A stretch of DNA of 42,333 nt from Acidobacteriota bacterium (GCA_027315185.1 DAHUYO010000023.1:1-42333); one strand, 5' to 3'. Counted from the first letter of the stretch, positions 9,101 through 18,324 are shown. The notes: a model not told the origin generated them from the sequence alone. Translations and numbers: made by a program.

Positions 9101-9658
9101 ATGTCCACTGGCAGCTCCAACCCCGTTCCCGCCGCCGAACCCGCACCACCCAGCGCCGCGTCGTCCTCTGCTGGTTGGCTGCGGGCCACGTTGATTTCCG
9201 GCCTGGCCGGCGCGTTTCTGGTCGACATTTATCTGGTCGTAACAGAGGGATATTTTTTGCACTCGGGCCTGACGGCGCAGGGGCTGTCGCAGTGGGACGC
9301 CTCCAACTTTCTCGGCACGGCGGCCTTTTCCGGCGGCTGGGGCACGGCGTTTTTGGGGATGTTCTTTCACGCCATCGTCAGCCTAATCTTGGCGGCGATT
9401 TTCGTCTTCGCGGCGATACGCTGGCCGGGGCTGCGGCGCTTGCCGCTGGCTACCGGAGCGGCTTATGGCGTAGTGATCCGCGTGGTGATGGCCTACGCCA
9501 TCGTGCCGCTGGGGCGGGCGAAGCTGCCGCCCCATCCGACGGCAATCTATTTGACCAATAACTATTTGGCCCACGTCTTGGCGTTCGGCATTCCCGTGGT
9601 TTGGATCGCCAGCCGGTTGCTGCCCAAACGGCCGGGCAGCGCGGCGAAACCGGCCTAG
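9101..9658 (+). CDS. Four-helix integral membrane protein of unknown function
   Basis: 185 residues. AGGGAGG at 9088-9094 favours the ATG at 9101 (or 9098) over an in-frame start at 8894, whose extra sequence is low-complexity and lies over a repeat. After a Pro/Ser-rich cytoplasmic stretch there are hydrophobic segments near LRATLISGLAGAFLVDIYLV, GTAFLGMFFHAIVSLILAAI, AAYGVVIRVVMAYAIVPLG and LAHVLAFGIPVVWIASRLL. It could belong to a small conserved membrane family (YagU/DUF1440-like was considered, but I cannot confirm it). Downstream is an Nramp-like gene 239 bp away. Confidence 0.75.
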   Translation: MSTGSSNPVPAAEPAPPSAASSSAGWLRATLISGLAGAFLVDIYLVVTEGYFLHSGLTAQGLSQWDASNFLGTAAFSGGWGTAFLGMFFHAIVSLILAAIFVFAAIRWPGLRRLPLATGAAYGVVIRVVMAYAIVPLGRAKLPPHPTAIYLTNNYLAHVLAFGIPVVWIASRLLPKRPGSAAKPA

Positions 9659-9897
9659 CCACCGGCGCCCGCACCGAGCGGCTGGGCCGCCGCAGCGGGA
9701 TAGGCAAGATTTTCCCGCCGATCTCTGGCAACCTAAACGTTGAGGAATGTACCGAAGCGGCTCCGCCGCCCCCCTCTAGGCTCCGTTTTGCCGGCGCCCG
9801 AGGAATCATCCACCCACAGCCGTGCCTGGCCGCGGTCCGCCCGCGGCCCGCGGGTTATCCCTGCACGGCATTCGTGGCGGAATTGCGCGAGGATGGG

Positions 9898-11325
9898 TTG
9901 ACCGAGGCCAGAACCAGCCACAGTCCGGGACGGCAACGCCCCAGCACGCCGCCGGAGCGCGGCGCGAATTCCCACCCCATCGCCTGGTGGAAGCTGCTGC
10001 TGTTGGCAGCGGGGCCAGGGCTGGTAGTCATGCTGGCCGACACCGACGCCGGCAGCGTCATCACCGCGGCGCAAAGCGGGGCGCGGTACGGTTATCAACT
10101 GCTGTGGTTGCAAGTGGCGCTGGTGCCGGTGCTGTATTTGGTCCAGGAGCTGACGGTGCGGCTAGGCCTGGCGACCGGGAAGGGCCACGGTGAGCTGATC
10201 CGGGACCGGTTTGGCGCGACTTGGGCCTGGCTGTCGGCGAGCACGCTGGTGATCTCCTGCATCGGCGCGCTGGTCACGGAATTCGTCGGGCTGGAAGGGG
10301 TGGGGCTGTTGTTCGGCGTCCGGCCCTGGATCAGCGTGGCCCTGGCGGGGGCGTTTTTGATCGTGGTCAGCGCCACCGGCGCCTACCGGCAGGTGGAATC
10401 GGTGGCGCTGGCGCTGGGCTGCTTCGAGCTGGCGTTCGTGGGGGTCGCGGTGGTGTCCCACCCGTCGGCAGCGGCGATGACGCGAGCGCTGGCGCAAGGA
10501 TTGGGGGGTAACGCGGGGTATTGGTTTTTAGTGGCGGGCAACATCGGGGCGGTGATCATGCCCTGGATGATCTTCTATCAGCAGTCGGCCATCATTGACA
10601 AAGGACTGGGGCCGAAGCATCTGAAATCGGCGCGGATTGAAACCGCGGCGGGAGCGGTCATCACCCAAGCGATCATGGCGGCGGTGCTGATCACCGCCGC
10701 CGCCGCGCTGGCCGGCGCGGCGGCGAAGCCGCTGGACACGGTGCCGGAAATCGCCCGGGCGTTGACGCCGGTGCTGGGACCGACCTGGGGGCGGGTGGTT
10801 TTCTCGCTAGGCATGGTGGGGGCGGCGGCGGTGGCGGCGATCGTGGTGTCGCTTACGGCGGCGTGGGGATTGGGGGAAGTCGCCGGGTACAAACGGTCGC
10901 TGGCGCACACTCCCTTCGAAGCGCCATGGTTCTACGCCGTGTTCGTGGTCTGCGTGGTGGCGGGCGGCGGATTGGTCCTGGCCAAAATCAATTTGGTGGA
11001 ACTGGCGGTGATGGTGGAGGTGATGAACGCGCTGCTGCTGCCCCTGGTGCTGGGCATGCTGTATCTGCTGGCGCTGAAGGCGCTGCCGGAGGGCTGGCGG
11101 CTGGGCACGTGGAGGGCGCGGCTGACCGGGGCGGTGGTCGTGATCACTTCAGCGGTGGGGCTGGGCGCCGGGCTATTTGGCCTGCTGCACACGGCGCCGC
11201 GCGCTCGGCTCAGGCAGCATAGCGCGGCGATGGCGCGGCCTCGGGCCGCCGCTCCGGGCCGCGCCCCGCAGCGCGGAGCGGGCATGCAAGCTGGCGGCCG
11301 GCAAACCCGCTATCCGAAAATGTAG
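9898..11325 (+). CDS. Nramp-family transporter with variant metal site
   Basis: Inner-membrane transporter of about 475 residues with 11 or so hydrophobic helices. TM1 aligns with Nramp (GPGLVVMLADTDAGS ... YGYQLLW), but the metal motif DPGN reads DAGS. TM6 reads IMPWMIFYQQS where Nramp has MPH. The Asp and Met ligands are kept, while Asn is replaced by Ser and His by Trp. The substrate (Mn/Fe, Mg or other) is therefore uncertain. No ATG precedes TM1. The chosen TTG at 9898 has GAGGA at 9889-9893; GTG 9874 is an alternative. Frames further upstream overlap the previous gene and do not look like protein. Confidence 0.85.
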   Translation: MTEARTSHSPGRQRPSTPPERGANSHPIAWWKLLLLAAGPGLVVMLADTDAGSVITAAQSGARYGYQLLWLQVALVPVLYLVQELTVRLGLATGKGHGELIRDRFGATWAWLSASTLVISCIGALVTEFVGLEGVGLLFGVRPWISVALAGAFLIVVSATGAYRQVESVALALGCFELAFVGVAVVSHPSAAAMTRALAQGLGGNAGYWFLVAGNIGAVIMPWMIFYQQSAIIDKGLGPKHLKSARIETAAGAVITQAIMAAVLITAAAALAGAAAKPLDTVPEIARALTPVLGPTWGRVVFSLGMVGAAAVAAIVVSLTAAWGLGEVAGYKRSLAHTPFEAPWFYAVFVVCVVAGGGLVLAKINLVELAVMVEVMNALLLPLVLGMLYLLALKALPEGWRLGTWRARLTGAVVVITSAVGLGAGLFGLLHTAPRARLRQHSAAMARPRAAAPGRAPQRGAGMQAGGRQTRYPKM

Positions 11326-11367
11326 CTGGCGCCAGCCATCGCCGCCGGCCTCGCCCCAGCTTTCGGC

Positions 11368-11766
11368 ATGTTACGCTGTCGCATGGTCCCAACGCTGCGG
11401 CGGCCGATCGCCACGATCCTACTGCTTGCGGCGGTGCTGGGCGGCAGCTTGTTCGCCGTGCATTGCCGGGTCGCCTGTTCGCTAGAGGCGGCGCGGCACG
11501 GTGGGACGTCTCCGGCGACCCCATTGCCGCCTAATCAAGCGCGGGCCCAATACAGCGCGGATTGCGCCGGGTGTGGCGCCGCCCCGCTGGTGGCCGCGCT
11601 GAAAAGTCCGTCGCCCGCCATGGCGATCGTCCCGAACGCCACGATGGCCATTGCGGCCGGTGACACGGCGTCCATGACCGTTCGCCCCGTCACGCGGCGG
11701 ATGGAACCCGGCCGGCAGGATCCTTCTCCGCCCCCAAGAGCGGCTGGTCTCCCGCTCCGCATCTAG
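11368..11766 (+). CDS. Small secreted hypothetical protein
   Basis: 132 residues starting at ATG 11368 (or 11383). Basic residues and the hydrophobic run IATILLLAAVLGGSLFAV look like a signal peptide or anchor. It is followed by Cys-containing stretches (HCRVACS, CAGCG) and a Pro/Ala-rich low-complexity tail. I recognise no family. It precedes a predicted outer-membrane protein gene by 131 bp on the same strand. The second half is weakly protein-like, so the gene could be shorter or not expressed. Confidence 0.45.
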   Translation: MLRCRMVPTLRRPIATILLLAAVLGGSLFAVHCRVACSLEAARHGGTSPATPLPPNQARAQYSADCAGCGAAPLVAALKSPSPAMAIVPNATMAIAAGDTASMTVRPVTRRMEPGRQDPSPPPRAAGLPLRI

Positions 11767-11897
11767 CCCCAGCCCCGCCTGCGCCTGGCAACCGCCGTAC
11801 GGCTCACCTGCGGGCCGACGAACGGTTTCCATGTCCGTTCGCCGCGCGAACACGCCGCTGTGCGCGTTTCGCGCCCGCACCTGGGACTGAACCACCG

Positions 11898-12818
11898 ATG
11901 AAGACCGCTTCTCTCGCGAAGATCGCCGTGTTGGCTGTGTTTCTAGCCGCGGCGGCGGCCGTGTACGGGCAGATGAACCCGTATTTCACCGCTGTCAACT
12001 ACCCTGCCCCGCAGGGATCGCTGATGGTCATGCTGCTCCCCGATTTCCAGCGCGCCCGCACCGGGCCGGATTTCCTGACCACGATGGGCATGGCCGAATA
12101 CGGCATCACGCCCCGCTGGACGGCGGGATTCATGCTCGAGGGGCAGAAGATCGCCGGGCTGCCGACGACCTACGGCGGCATGCGCTTCAACACCTATGTC
12201 CAGCTTTTTCCCCACGACCACCTGCTGCACTTCACTCTCTACGGCGAGTATGAAGATCTAAACCAGGCGGCATTGTACAAGATGGAGGTCAGCGGATTCG
12301 GCGGCGAGGATTTGTCCGGACCGCTGAGTTTGGCCCGGCGGTCGCCGGCGCGGACGTTCGAAACTCGAGCCATCGTCTATCACGACTGGGGCCGCATCAA
12401 TGCCACCTTCAATTTCATCACTGAGACCGCGCTGCAATCGCCGAACGAGAACGATTTTGGCTACGTCTGGGGCGTATTCCGCCAGCCGCGATGGATGGGG
12501 GAGATGGGGGGAATGGCGAGCATGGCCGGCGGCGATGGGCCGGCGCCGTCGCTGTTTTCAGCCGCCCGGCTGGGCATGGGGCTGGAAATGATGGGCGCGC
12601 TGGGCAACTCGCGGCAGTTCGGCTTCTACTGGGCGCGGCAGCAGACCTATTTGGGACCGGTCTTTAGCTACGCGTGGTCGCGGCACTGGTCGTTCCGCGT
12701 TGAGCCCACATTTGGCATGTCGGACGTCAGCGATCCTTTCGTGCTGCGCTTTGGCGTGAGCTATACCATCGGTGACCTGGCCGGGAAGTTGCGCCGCGTC
12801 TTCGCGAGGGGCAATTAA
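11898..12818 (+). CDS. Outer-membrane beta-barrel-like protein
   Basis: 306 residues. A clean signal peptide (MKTASLAKIAVLAVFLAAAAAVYG, cut before QMNPYF) is followed by alternating aromatic/polar strands typical of barrels (WTAGFMLEGQ, LLHFTLYGEYEDL, RINATFNFITETAL, FGFYWARQQTYLGPVFSYA, HWSFRVEPTFGMS) and an ending with VLRFGVSYTIGDL. It is probably a porin-like or surface outer-membrane protein; the family is not named. A Met-rich insert (MGEMGGMASMAGGDG) is notable. No strong ribosome-binding site is seen before the ATG. Confidence 0.75.
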   Translation: MKTASLAKIAVLAVFLAAAAAVYGQMNPYFTAVNYPAPQGSLMVMLLPDFQRARTGPDFLTTMGMAEYGITPRWTAGFMLEGQKIAGLPTTYGGMRFNTYVQLFPHDHLLHFTLYGEYEDLNQAALYKMEVSGFGGEDLSGPLSLARRSPARTFETRAIVYHDWGRINATFNFITETALQSPNENDFGYVWGVFRQPRWMGEMGGMASMAGGDGPAPSLFSAARLGMGLEMMGALGNSRQFGFYWARQQTYLGPVFSYAWSRHWSFRVEPTFGMSDVSDPFVLRFGVSYTIGDLAGKLRRVFARGN

Positions 12819-12937
12819 CTTTGGCGCGGCGATTGATCCGTGAGGGGCTGCTCGTTCAGATTCTCAGCGCCGCGGCGGGCGGCTAGCGCCGGCCGGATGC
12901 CAACAATCAGCGCCGGTGCGCCGACGCCCTGGTCCGG

Positions 12938-15703
12938 CTACTTCCCTGCCACCGGCGCAAACGCCCGCTTGATGTTCCAACCGCCGGCGCGAATCACGGG
13001 CCGCGCGCCATGCAAGGCGCCGGCGCGATAGCGGACATGAAGGGTCCGGCTTTGGCCGGGCATCAGCTCCAGGTAGTTTGCCTGCCAAATCGCCGGCTCA
13101 ATGTCTGCGCCGCGGCGGCCGCGCAAGACCACCAGATGCACCTGGAAGGCCAGGTGATGGCTGGGATTGCGCAAACGCACCACGTCGGTTTCCCAGCCGC
13201 CATGGCGCCGGCCCGTGGCGGAGAGCCGCAGGCGCACCGGCGGCAGGGACTGGAGTTCGGTGAGGTTGGCGTAGTGGACGATGGGCGAGTAATACCAGGT
13301 GGACTTGGCCCAGTCGTGGGTGTCCGGATGACGGGCCAGCCAGTAGAAATTGCGGCTGACCACGCGGTTTCCGCCGCCGGATTTGGCCGCCGTGAGGCGC
13401 AGGCGGACAAAGTAGACCGGCGAAACATGGGCGAACTTCGGCAGGGTGAAAACGCGCACCGAACGGTTGCCCGGCGCCGAGACATCCAGGGTCTTTTGCA
13501 ACAGCGGCCGCAGATGGAAGCTGTATACCTGCACGCGGGCGCGGCCGCTGAAATCGCGCAACAACGAATTGACGACCCAGATCGAGCCGTCGTCGTAGGA
13601 ATACTGGATGTGCACCGGCTGGCAGGCGGTTTGCGCGCCGAAGAAGCCGCCGCCGGGGCGCAGGTAATAGTCGTACAGGTGCCAAATCATGGACGGCCAG
13701 CCGTTGCTGAGCATCCATTGGATGACGCCGGTGGAAACCCACTTGTTGCGGCCATAGGCTTCGAACATGGCGCGTTCGCCGGCGTAGGCCATGGCCTGCG
13801 CCTTGCGCTCGTAGTCGCGCAGCGTCGTGGACGGGCCGTAGCGGGCGGCTTGCGCGTTGGTGAAGTAGTTCAGGTTCTTGAACTCGCCGCCGCCGGCATG
13901 GTAATTCCAGGCTTGATCAATGGGCCAGAGATCGGCGCGGGGCAGCATCTCCCGCAGGGTGGCCAGCACGGGAATGGCGGGGCCGGGGCTGGTCTCCGTG
14001 TTGAAGCCGAAGGCGCCGCCGGGAGCGTGCGAGTTCTCCCAATAGTTGGGCGCGACATATTGGTAGGGGCCGGACATCTTGACGCCGGTCCAGCCCACCA
14101 GCGTCTTCTGCTTGGACGCGCCGGCGACGACCGCGTCGGGCCAATGGGTTTGTTGGATGACGCGGAGATAGATGCGCTCCACCGGCGGCGGCGGCGCGAT
14201 GTCGCTGCCATAGAGCCAGACCAACACGCTGGGATGGTTGCGCAGGCGCTGGAGCTGGTCGCGCTCCGAAGCGGCGGCGATGACGTAGTCGGCGGGCCTC
14301 CAGTCTTTCCAATGCTGCCAGCGGGAGCAGCAGCACCAGCCCTGGATGACCAGAATGCCGAGGCGGTCGCAGAGCCGGTAGAAGGTCTGGTCCATCGGCT
14401 TGCCTTCCAGCCGAATGGCATTCAGGTGCATGGCGCGGACGTATTGCAGCTGCTCCAATTCATTGCGCGCTGAAAGGTCCATCAGCATGTTCGCCGCCCA
14501 ACCGGCGCCGCGAATGAGGATGCGATGGCCATTGACGAAAAACAGGCGGTGATTGCGGGCGTCCAGCCGGGAGCTGACCTGACGAATGCCGAAGACCACC
14601 GTCTTGCGGTCGGTGACGCGGCCAGCGGCGGTGAAGGCGAGATGCAAATGGTAGAGGTTCTGCGGGCCCCATTCATACGGCCACCACAGGCGGGGATGGA
14701 CGAAGTTGAGGGCGGGATACCGCGCCGGGCGGAAGACCACGCGGCGGTCCATGCCGGGACCGAGAAACACCTCTCGGCGCAGGGTGATGGCGCCGATGTG
14801 GGCGATCAGCACGCCGCGCACGGTATGGCTGGCGGAATTGCGCAGATGGGCCGAGATGGTCAGGTGGGCGGCGGCCAGCGACGGCAGATCGAGTCTGGTC
14901 CGCACCTGCGGATGCCAGAGCGAAACGGCGCCGGTGCGGGTGATGAACACCTGCCGGAACAAGCCCATGTCCTTGTCCGGCGGCAGCGGGTTCCAATCCA
15001 CGAAGGTCAGCGCCAGATCGTTTGGCGTTTCGGCGTACGTTTGGGCGGCGAGGACGTTGACGCCGCGGCGCAGGTAGGGGGTGATGTTGAAGGCGAAAAT
15101 CCGCCATGTGCCGGCGACTTGGCGGGAACCGGCCAGCTTGTAGCCGTTCAGCCAAATGGACGCGCGGAAGTTGATTCCGCGGAAATGCAGCCAGTATTGT
15201 TGGCCTGGCTGGACGGAAGCGAGGCGGAACTGCGTGCGGTACCACCAAGGATGCCGGAAGGGACTGTCCGGCGGCATGGGCAGATTGGAAAAATTGCCGC
15301 CGATCGGATAGGTTTCGCCCGGGAAGGCGCGGAGGTTCATGCCGAAGTTGGGATTCGGATAGATCTTGTCGCGGATCAGATTGGAGACCACCGTACCGGG
15401 AACGCGCGCCGGGAACCAACCGGCGGTGGAAAAGCCCGCACGGGACACCGCCGCGCCGCCGGCGGAAAAATGCGCGGCGGATTGGATCTTCCAGCGGGTC
15501 AGACGGCGAAAGACGGTTTGTCCGGAGGCCAGCGGTACCAACGCCGTTAGCGCGAATGCGAGGCTCAGGCCGAATCCAGCGAGCCGGCGCAGCCGCGCCG
15601 GTCGGGCAGCGGCGGCTTGCGGCGCCGGGCCGGGCACGGCGCGATACGGGCGGAAACAGCCTGCTGGCAACGTACGAAATGCCGCATTCGAGACGCAAGG
15701 CAT
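12938..15703 (-). CDS. GH2 hydrolase, exo-beta-D-glucosaminidase type
   Basis: 921 residues. The signal-like segment RLAGFGLSLAFALTALVPLASG lies near residues 40-60. The jelly-roll sugar-binding domain (FRHPWWYRTQF, WLHFRGINFRASIWLNGY) and Ig-like domain precede the TIM barrel. The acid/base motif reads LYGSD (Asp501) where most GH2 enzymes have GNE, and the nucleophile motif is NTETSPGP (Glu570). This Asp/Glu pair and its spacing match exo-chitosanases such as CsxA, so it probably releases glucosamine from chitosan oligomers outside the cytoplasm. The start at 15703 has GGGAG about 10 nt upstream; sequence before it is not homologous-looking. Mannosidase is the alternative. Confidence 0.88.
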   Translation of the reverse strand: MPCVSNAAFRTLPAGCFRPYRAVPGPAPQAAAARPARLRRLAGFGLSLAFALTALVPLASGQTVFRRLTRWKIQSAAHFSAGGAAVSRAGFSTAGWFPARVPGTVVSNLIRDKIYPNPNFGMNLRAFPGETYPIGGNFSNLPMPPDSPFRHPWWYRTQFRLASVQPGQQYWLHFRGINFRASIWLNGYKLAGSRQVAGTWRIFAFNITPYLRRGVNVLAAQTYAETPNDLALTFVDWNPLPPDKDMGLFRQVFITRTGAVSLWHPQVRTRLDLPSLAAAHLTISAHLRNSASHTVRGVLIAHIGAITLRREVFLGPGMDRRVVFRPARYPALNFVHPRLWWPYEWGPQNLYHLHLAFTAAGRVTDRKTVVFGIRQVSSRLDARNHRLFFVNGHRILIRGAGWAANMLMDLSARNELEQLQYVRAMHLNAIRLEGKPMDQTFYRLCDRLGILVIQGWCCCSRWQHWKDWRPADYVIAAASERDQLQRLRNHPSVLVWLYGSDIAPPPPVERIYLRVIQQTHWPDAVVAGASKQKTLVGWTGVKMSGPYQYVAPNYWENSHAPGGAFGFNTETSPGPAIPVLATLREMLPRADLWPIDQAWNYHAGGGEFKNLNYFTNAQAARYGPSTTLRDYERKAQAMAYAGERAMFEAYGRNKWVSTGVIQWMLSNGWPSMIWHLYDYYLRPGGGFFGAQTACQPVHIQYSYDDGSIWVVNSLLRDFSGRARVQVYSFHLRPLLQKTLDVSAPGNRSVRVFTLPKFAHVSPVYFVRLRLTAAKSGGGNRVVSRNFYWLARHPDTHDWAKSTWYYSPIVHYANLTELQSLPPVRLRLSATGRRHGGWETDVVRLRNPSHHLAFQVHLVVLRGRRGADIEPAIWQANYLELMPGQSRTLHVRYRAGALHGARPVIRAGGWNIKRAFAPVAGK

Positions 15704-16248
15704 GAGGAGCAATCTCCCGGGGAAGCCGAAATGCCAATGTACCAGCCCGCGAGCGGCGAGGCAAAAGAAGGGCGGCAGAAACGCCGCGGTTGCGACCGAT
15801 GTCAGCCGGCGGCGTCGCGCGATGATGCCCGCTAGCCCGGGGCGACGTCCGCGGGCACACCGGTGCGCCGCACGCGGCAAACGGTGAAGCGGTCACGCAA
15901 CACCCGCCGGCGCCACACACGCCATTCGTCCCGCGGCACGGTTTGCCGGCGCTGTGACGTTATCACAGCCCAGCAAATTCGCATGGCGAAGGCGCGGGCG
16001 CGCGGCCTCACGGGCAGATGCAACGCCGTGGCGCGTGAGGGGCCGATAGGAATTACGCTGGCGGCCGTTGAAACTCTTTTGCCCCGGCCTCCGACCGCAA
16101 CGCTTTGCCTGCCGTCCGGCAGCCAGAGTCGAACATTGACGGGGGCGGCCCCGCAAAGCGAACCGACGTCGCGTTCCAGGAAGCGCCGACGGGTCGGCCT
16201 CCTGACCCTATTGGCCATGGCTACCGGCGACGCGGGTCGAAGGACAGG
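15704..16248. other. Gene-poor stretch between the GH2 gene and the LuxR cassette
   Basis: Open frames here (for example 15832-16218 minus) have Arg/Val-rich composition and no recognisable motif. The GH2 promoter must lie near 15704-15800. This is the likely zone of the left island boundary, but I found no copy of the tRNA-Glu 3' half here, so the boundary is not defined. Confidence 0.4.
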
Positions 16249-16956
16249 CTACCCAGCCTTCCGCTGCGCTGCCCCCGCCGCCGCGGCCGTAGCTATCTTT
16301 GGGACAAAGGTTCCTGCGTGATGCTCGGCCAAATGCACGAGCGCCCGCACCAGCTTGAGCGCATCCGGTGTAAAGGATCCCGCGGCGGGATCGGCGAGCG
16401 CCAGCAGCCATGTACACCTCGCAAGACGGAGCAAAACCAAACACACTTCGCCCTGCAGCGGGCGACCGGCGGAGGCAGCGCGCAGAAATGAGGCCCGCGC
16501 CACTTCACTGGCGGGCATCAGTATCGGACCTTCGGCGCAGGCAGCAGCCGGGCCGCAGCCCAGCGGCCGGCCGCCATACGGTTGCGGCAGGCGGCCATGA
16601 TCATCACCCGAAACCTCCAAACAGAGAACCCTCCGCGCGCCAGTCCACGCGCGAAGCATGGCCAGCACCGCCGCTTGCAACTGGACGATATCCGTCGCTG
16701 CGAGTACGCGGTGGATACTCTCCAAGCGCTCATCGGCCGCGCGTCCCGCCGGTGGGAACTTCAGCATCAGCTCCCGGACGGAGTGGACCTCAGCCTTCAG
16801 GTAAATTGCCTTGATATAGGACTTGATCGTGTTCGGCGTCAGTTGAAGCTCGAGGGCGATCTGACGGACTTGCTTCGCCGCCAGCAGGAAGGCGATGATC
16901 TGCCGCTCACGAAGAGAAAACATCGCCAGGCCGGTGTAACTGGACGGCGCGTTCAT
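16249..16956 (-). CDS. LuxR-HTH regulator with GAF-like domain (cassette 1, protein A)
   Basis: 235 residues. Residues ~13-70 (SLRERQIIAFLLAAKQVRQ then TPNTIKSYIKAIYLKAEV) form a LuxR/GerE helix-turn-helix, placed at the N-terminus rather than the usual C-terminus. Residues ~80-225 (LQAAVLAMLRAWTGARRVLCLEV ... WLLALADP) resemble a GAF-type sensor fold; that is an inference. The protein is clearly homologous over its length to the one at 27886-28575, including the shared start MNAPS and ELMLKFPP. GGGAGG lies ~10 nt upstream of the start. It is the first gene read leftward from a region with CCCC-N-GGGG repeats. The ligand is unknown. Confidence 0.85.
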   Translation of the reverse strand: MNAPSSYTGLAMFSLRERQIIAFLLAAKQVRQIALELQLTPNTIKSYIKAIYLKAEVHSVRELMLKFPPAGRAADERLESIHRVLAATDIVQLQAAVLAMLRAWTGARRVLCLEVSGDDHGRLPQPYGGRPLGCGPAAACAEGPILMPASEVARASFLRAASAGRPLQGEVCLVLLRLARCTWLLALADPAAGSFTPDALKLVRALVHLAEHHAGTFVPKIATAAAAGAAQRKAG

Positions 16957-16989
16957 AGGTTGCGGTCCTCCCTACCGAGCTGGTGGCCT

Positions 16990-17160
16990 ACCGGCCATTG
17001 TCTGGAATCATGACCGTGGCGGACACTTTTTGGCAACCCCTAAATGGGGGGTGCGGGGCGCTATTGCCCCCACCGACCGTGACAGCTATGGGTACGATTT
17101 GCCTCGCTTGCGCCCCTATTCTGGGACCCGGTTTCTATCCAGGCCGGCGCGCATGGTCCG
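16990..17160. promoter_or_regulatory. Cassette 1 promoter region with two CCCC/GGGG inverted repeats
   Basis: Between genes A and B. CCCC-TAAAT-GGGG is at 17037-17049 and CCCC-TATTCT-GGG at 17113-17125. A GGCC-TACC-GGCC palindrome lies at 16986-16997. The equivalent region of cassette 2 (28606-28770) keeps the GGCC pair, both CCCC/GGGG elements and a stretch ending GCGCGCA in the same order. Conservation against divergent coding flanks suggests operators, perhaps bound by the cassette's own HTH proteins. Confidence 0.6.
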
Positions 17161-17193
17161 CAAATGAGCGTGTCACGGGACTGCTGGGTGCGC

Positions 17194-17427
17194 TCACGCG
17201 CCCGCCAGCTTGAGCTTGCCGTTGCTCGGGCGGTGCGACGCGCGACGACCCGCAGGTTCATCCTGAACGGGCCGAACAGTTGTGCCAGCAGCAGCCCGGC
17301 GCAGGCGACCGATTTCTCGTATCAGCTCCGCGATGATGGCTTGGTCCAGCGCATAGATTTCCTGCGAGCTGAGGGCGGTTCGGCAAAGCGCGGAAATTTC
17401 GTCGAATGCTAGATCATCAGCGGACAT
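17194..17427 (-). CDS. Cassette microprotein B (copy 1)
   Basis: 77 residues with GGAGG 8 nt upstream of the ATG. The N-terminal half (FDEISALCRTALSSQEIYAL, then DQAIIAELIREIGRLRR) is predicted helical and matches the proteins at 29007-29234 and 28817-29026: I-x-x-LCR-x2-L-x3-E-(I/V)-x2-LD. The Pro/Arg-rich middle varies, and the C-terminal K-L-K-L recurs as K-I-K-L in the 29007 protein. No known family is recognised. It lies between two LuxR-type regulators and reads towards A, so a protein-protein adaptor role is possible but untested. Confidence 0.7.
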   Translation of the reverse strand: MSADDLAFDEISALCRTALSSQEIYALDQAIIAELIREIGRLRRAAAGTTVRPVQDEPAGRRASHRPSNGKLKLAGA

Positions 17428-17516
17428 GGTTCACGCCTCCTGAGCCCGTTGGCAACGTTCCGATGCTGCCGGGCCGAACCCACAAACGCAATATCCACGT
17501 TCAGGGGGGCGCCGCC

Positions 17517-17534
17517 CACCCCCCAGGCGCGGGT
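17517..17534. promoter_or_regulatory. Degenerate CCCC/GGG element upstream of regulator C (cassette 1)
   Basis: CACCCC followed by CCAGGCGC and GGGTTGAA aligns with CACCCC-GTATGT-GGGGTGAA at 29333-29353. Both lie upstream of the plus-strand regulator and are followed by GCGTCA ... CCCAT ... TTTT. Confidence 0.45.
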
Positions 17535-17580
17535 TGAATCGCTGCGTCAATGCGCCCATCCTTTTCTTTCGGAGGACGCC

Positions 17581-18324
17581 ATGGTCAGGGACGACGAGGT
17601 CTCTGCGGATGACCTACGGGTGCGCGAGCACGCGGCAGTCGAGGCGTTGCGAGCACACCTTTGGGTGGATGAGTTCGTCGCGCGACGGCCCCGAGCGAGT
17701 GAAGCATCCATTCCGGCACGCTTTCCGGCCGCGTGCCGCACGGCGCGCCTGCGGACAATGCGCGCCGGGCTGATGGAGTACGCCGCTCGGCAGGGCCACC
17801 GGCCGGGGCGCCTCCGCTCCCTTACACTGCGACGGACGCTGCAATCGGACAATGCCCGGGAATTGAATTTCCGGATGCTGACCGCGCTGAGGGAGTGGAG
17901 CGGGGCTGGGCAGGTGTTCCTATGGGAAATTCTCAGCGGGACTGGCGGCCTGCGGCTCATCGGGCAAACGGGAGGCGTGTACGCGATGCAGAAAGACGGC
18001 ATCGTCCCTGGGCTTTTAATCGGCTCGGACGCGATCGTCGCCGCCGACGGCATCGGGTCCGAGCAACGGGCCATTGTGGCCAGCCCCAAAACCGGTTCGA
18101 TGATTGTTGCAGGCGAAATCATCGCTCTGGCCGTGGCGCATAGCAGCCGGCGATGGCTCGCCTGGCTCTCGCATTTTCCGGATGACCGGGCGGATGATGC
18201 AGCAGTCGAATTCGCTCTGACCATCGCGAGCATGGCGGCAACGGTCGCCGAGGCCTGGGCGGAACCCGGGAAGAGGACGGCTGCGTCCGCCGCGCCCAAG
18301 CACGCCATACGAAAACCGGCTTGA
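17581..18324 (+). CDS. LuxR-HTH/GAF-like regulator (cassette 1, protein C)
   Basis: 247 residues. GGAGG at 17571-17575 fixes the ATG at 17581; in-frame codons back to 17449 overlap the promoter. The N-terminal 70 residues align with the HTH of the protein at 29430 (LRVREHAAVEALRAH against LTLREQAVVQALLAN), but the recognition region has diverged (RASEASIPARFPAACRTARLR), so DNA binding may be altered or lost. The C-terminal domain (ELNFRMLTALREWSGAGQVF ... RRWLAWLSHFPDDRADD) matches its paralogue closely and is GAF-like. A short hairpin after the stop and a terminator follow. Confidence 0.82.
   Translation: MVRDDEVSADDLRVREHAAVEALRAHLWVDEFVARRPRASEASIPARFPAACRTARLRTMRAGLMEYAARQGHRPGRLRSLTLRRTLQSDNARELNFRMLTALREWSGAGQVFLWEILSGTGGLRLIGQTGGVYAMQKDGIVPGLLIGSDAIVAADGIGSEQRAIVASPKTGSMIVAGEIIALAVAHSSRRWLAWLSHFPDDRADDAAVEFALTIASMAATVAEAWAEPGKRTAASAAPKHAIRKPA

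Noticed and set aside
13010-14473. Long plus-strand open frame over the GH2 gene
   Set aside because: Antisense shadow; the minus strand holds the catalytic motifs.
15832-16218. Minus-strand gene downstream of cassette 1 regulator A
   Set aside because: Arg/Val-rich frame without motif; it does not resemble the CxxC miniprotein found at the same place in cassette 2.
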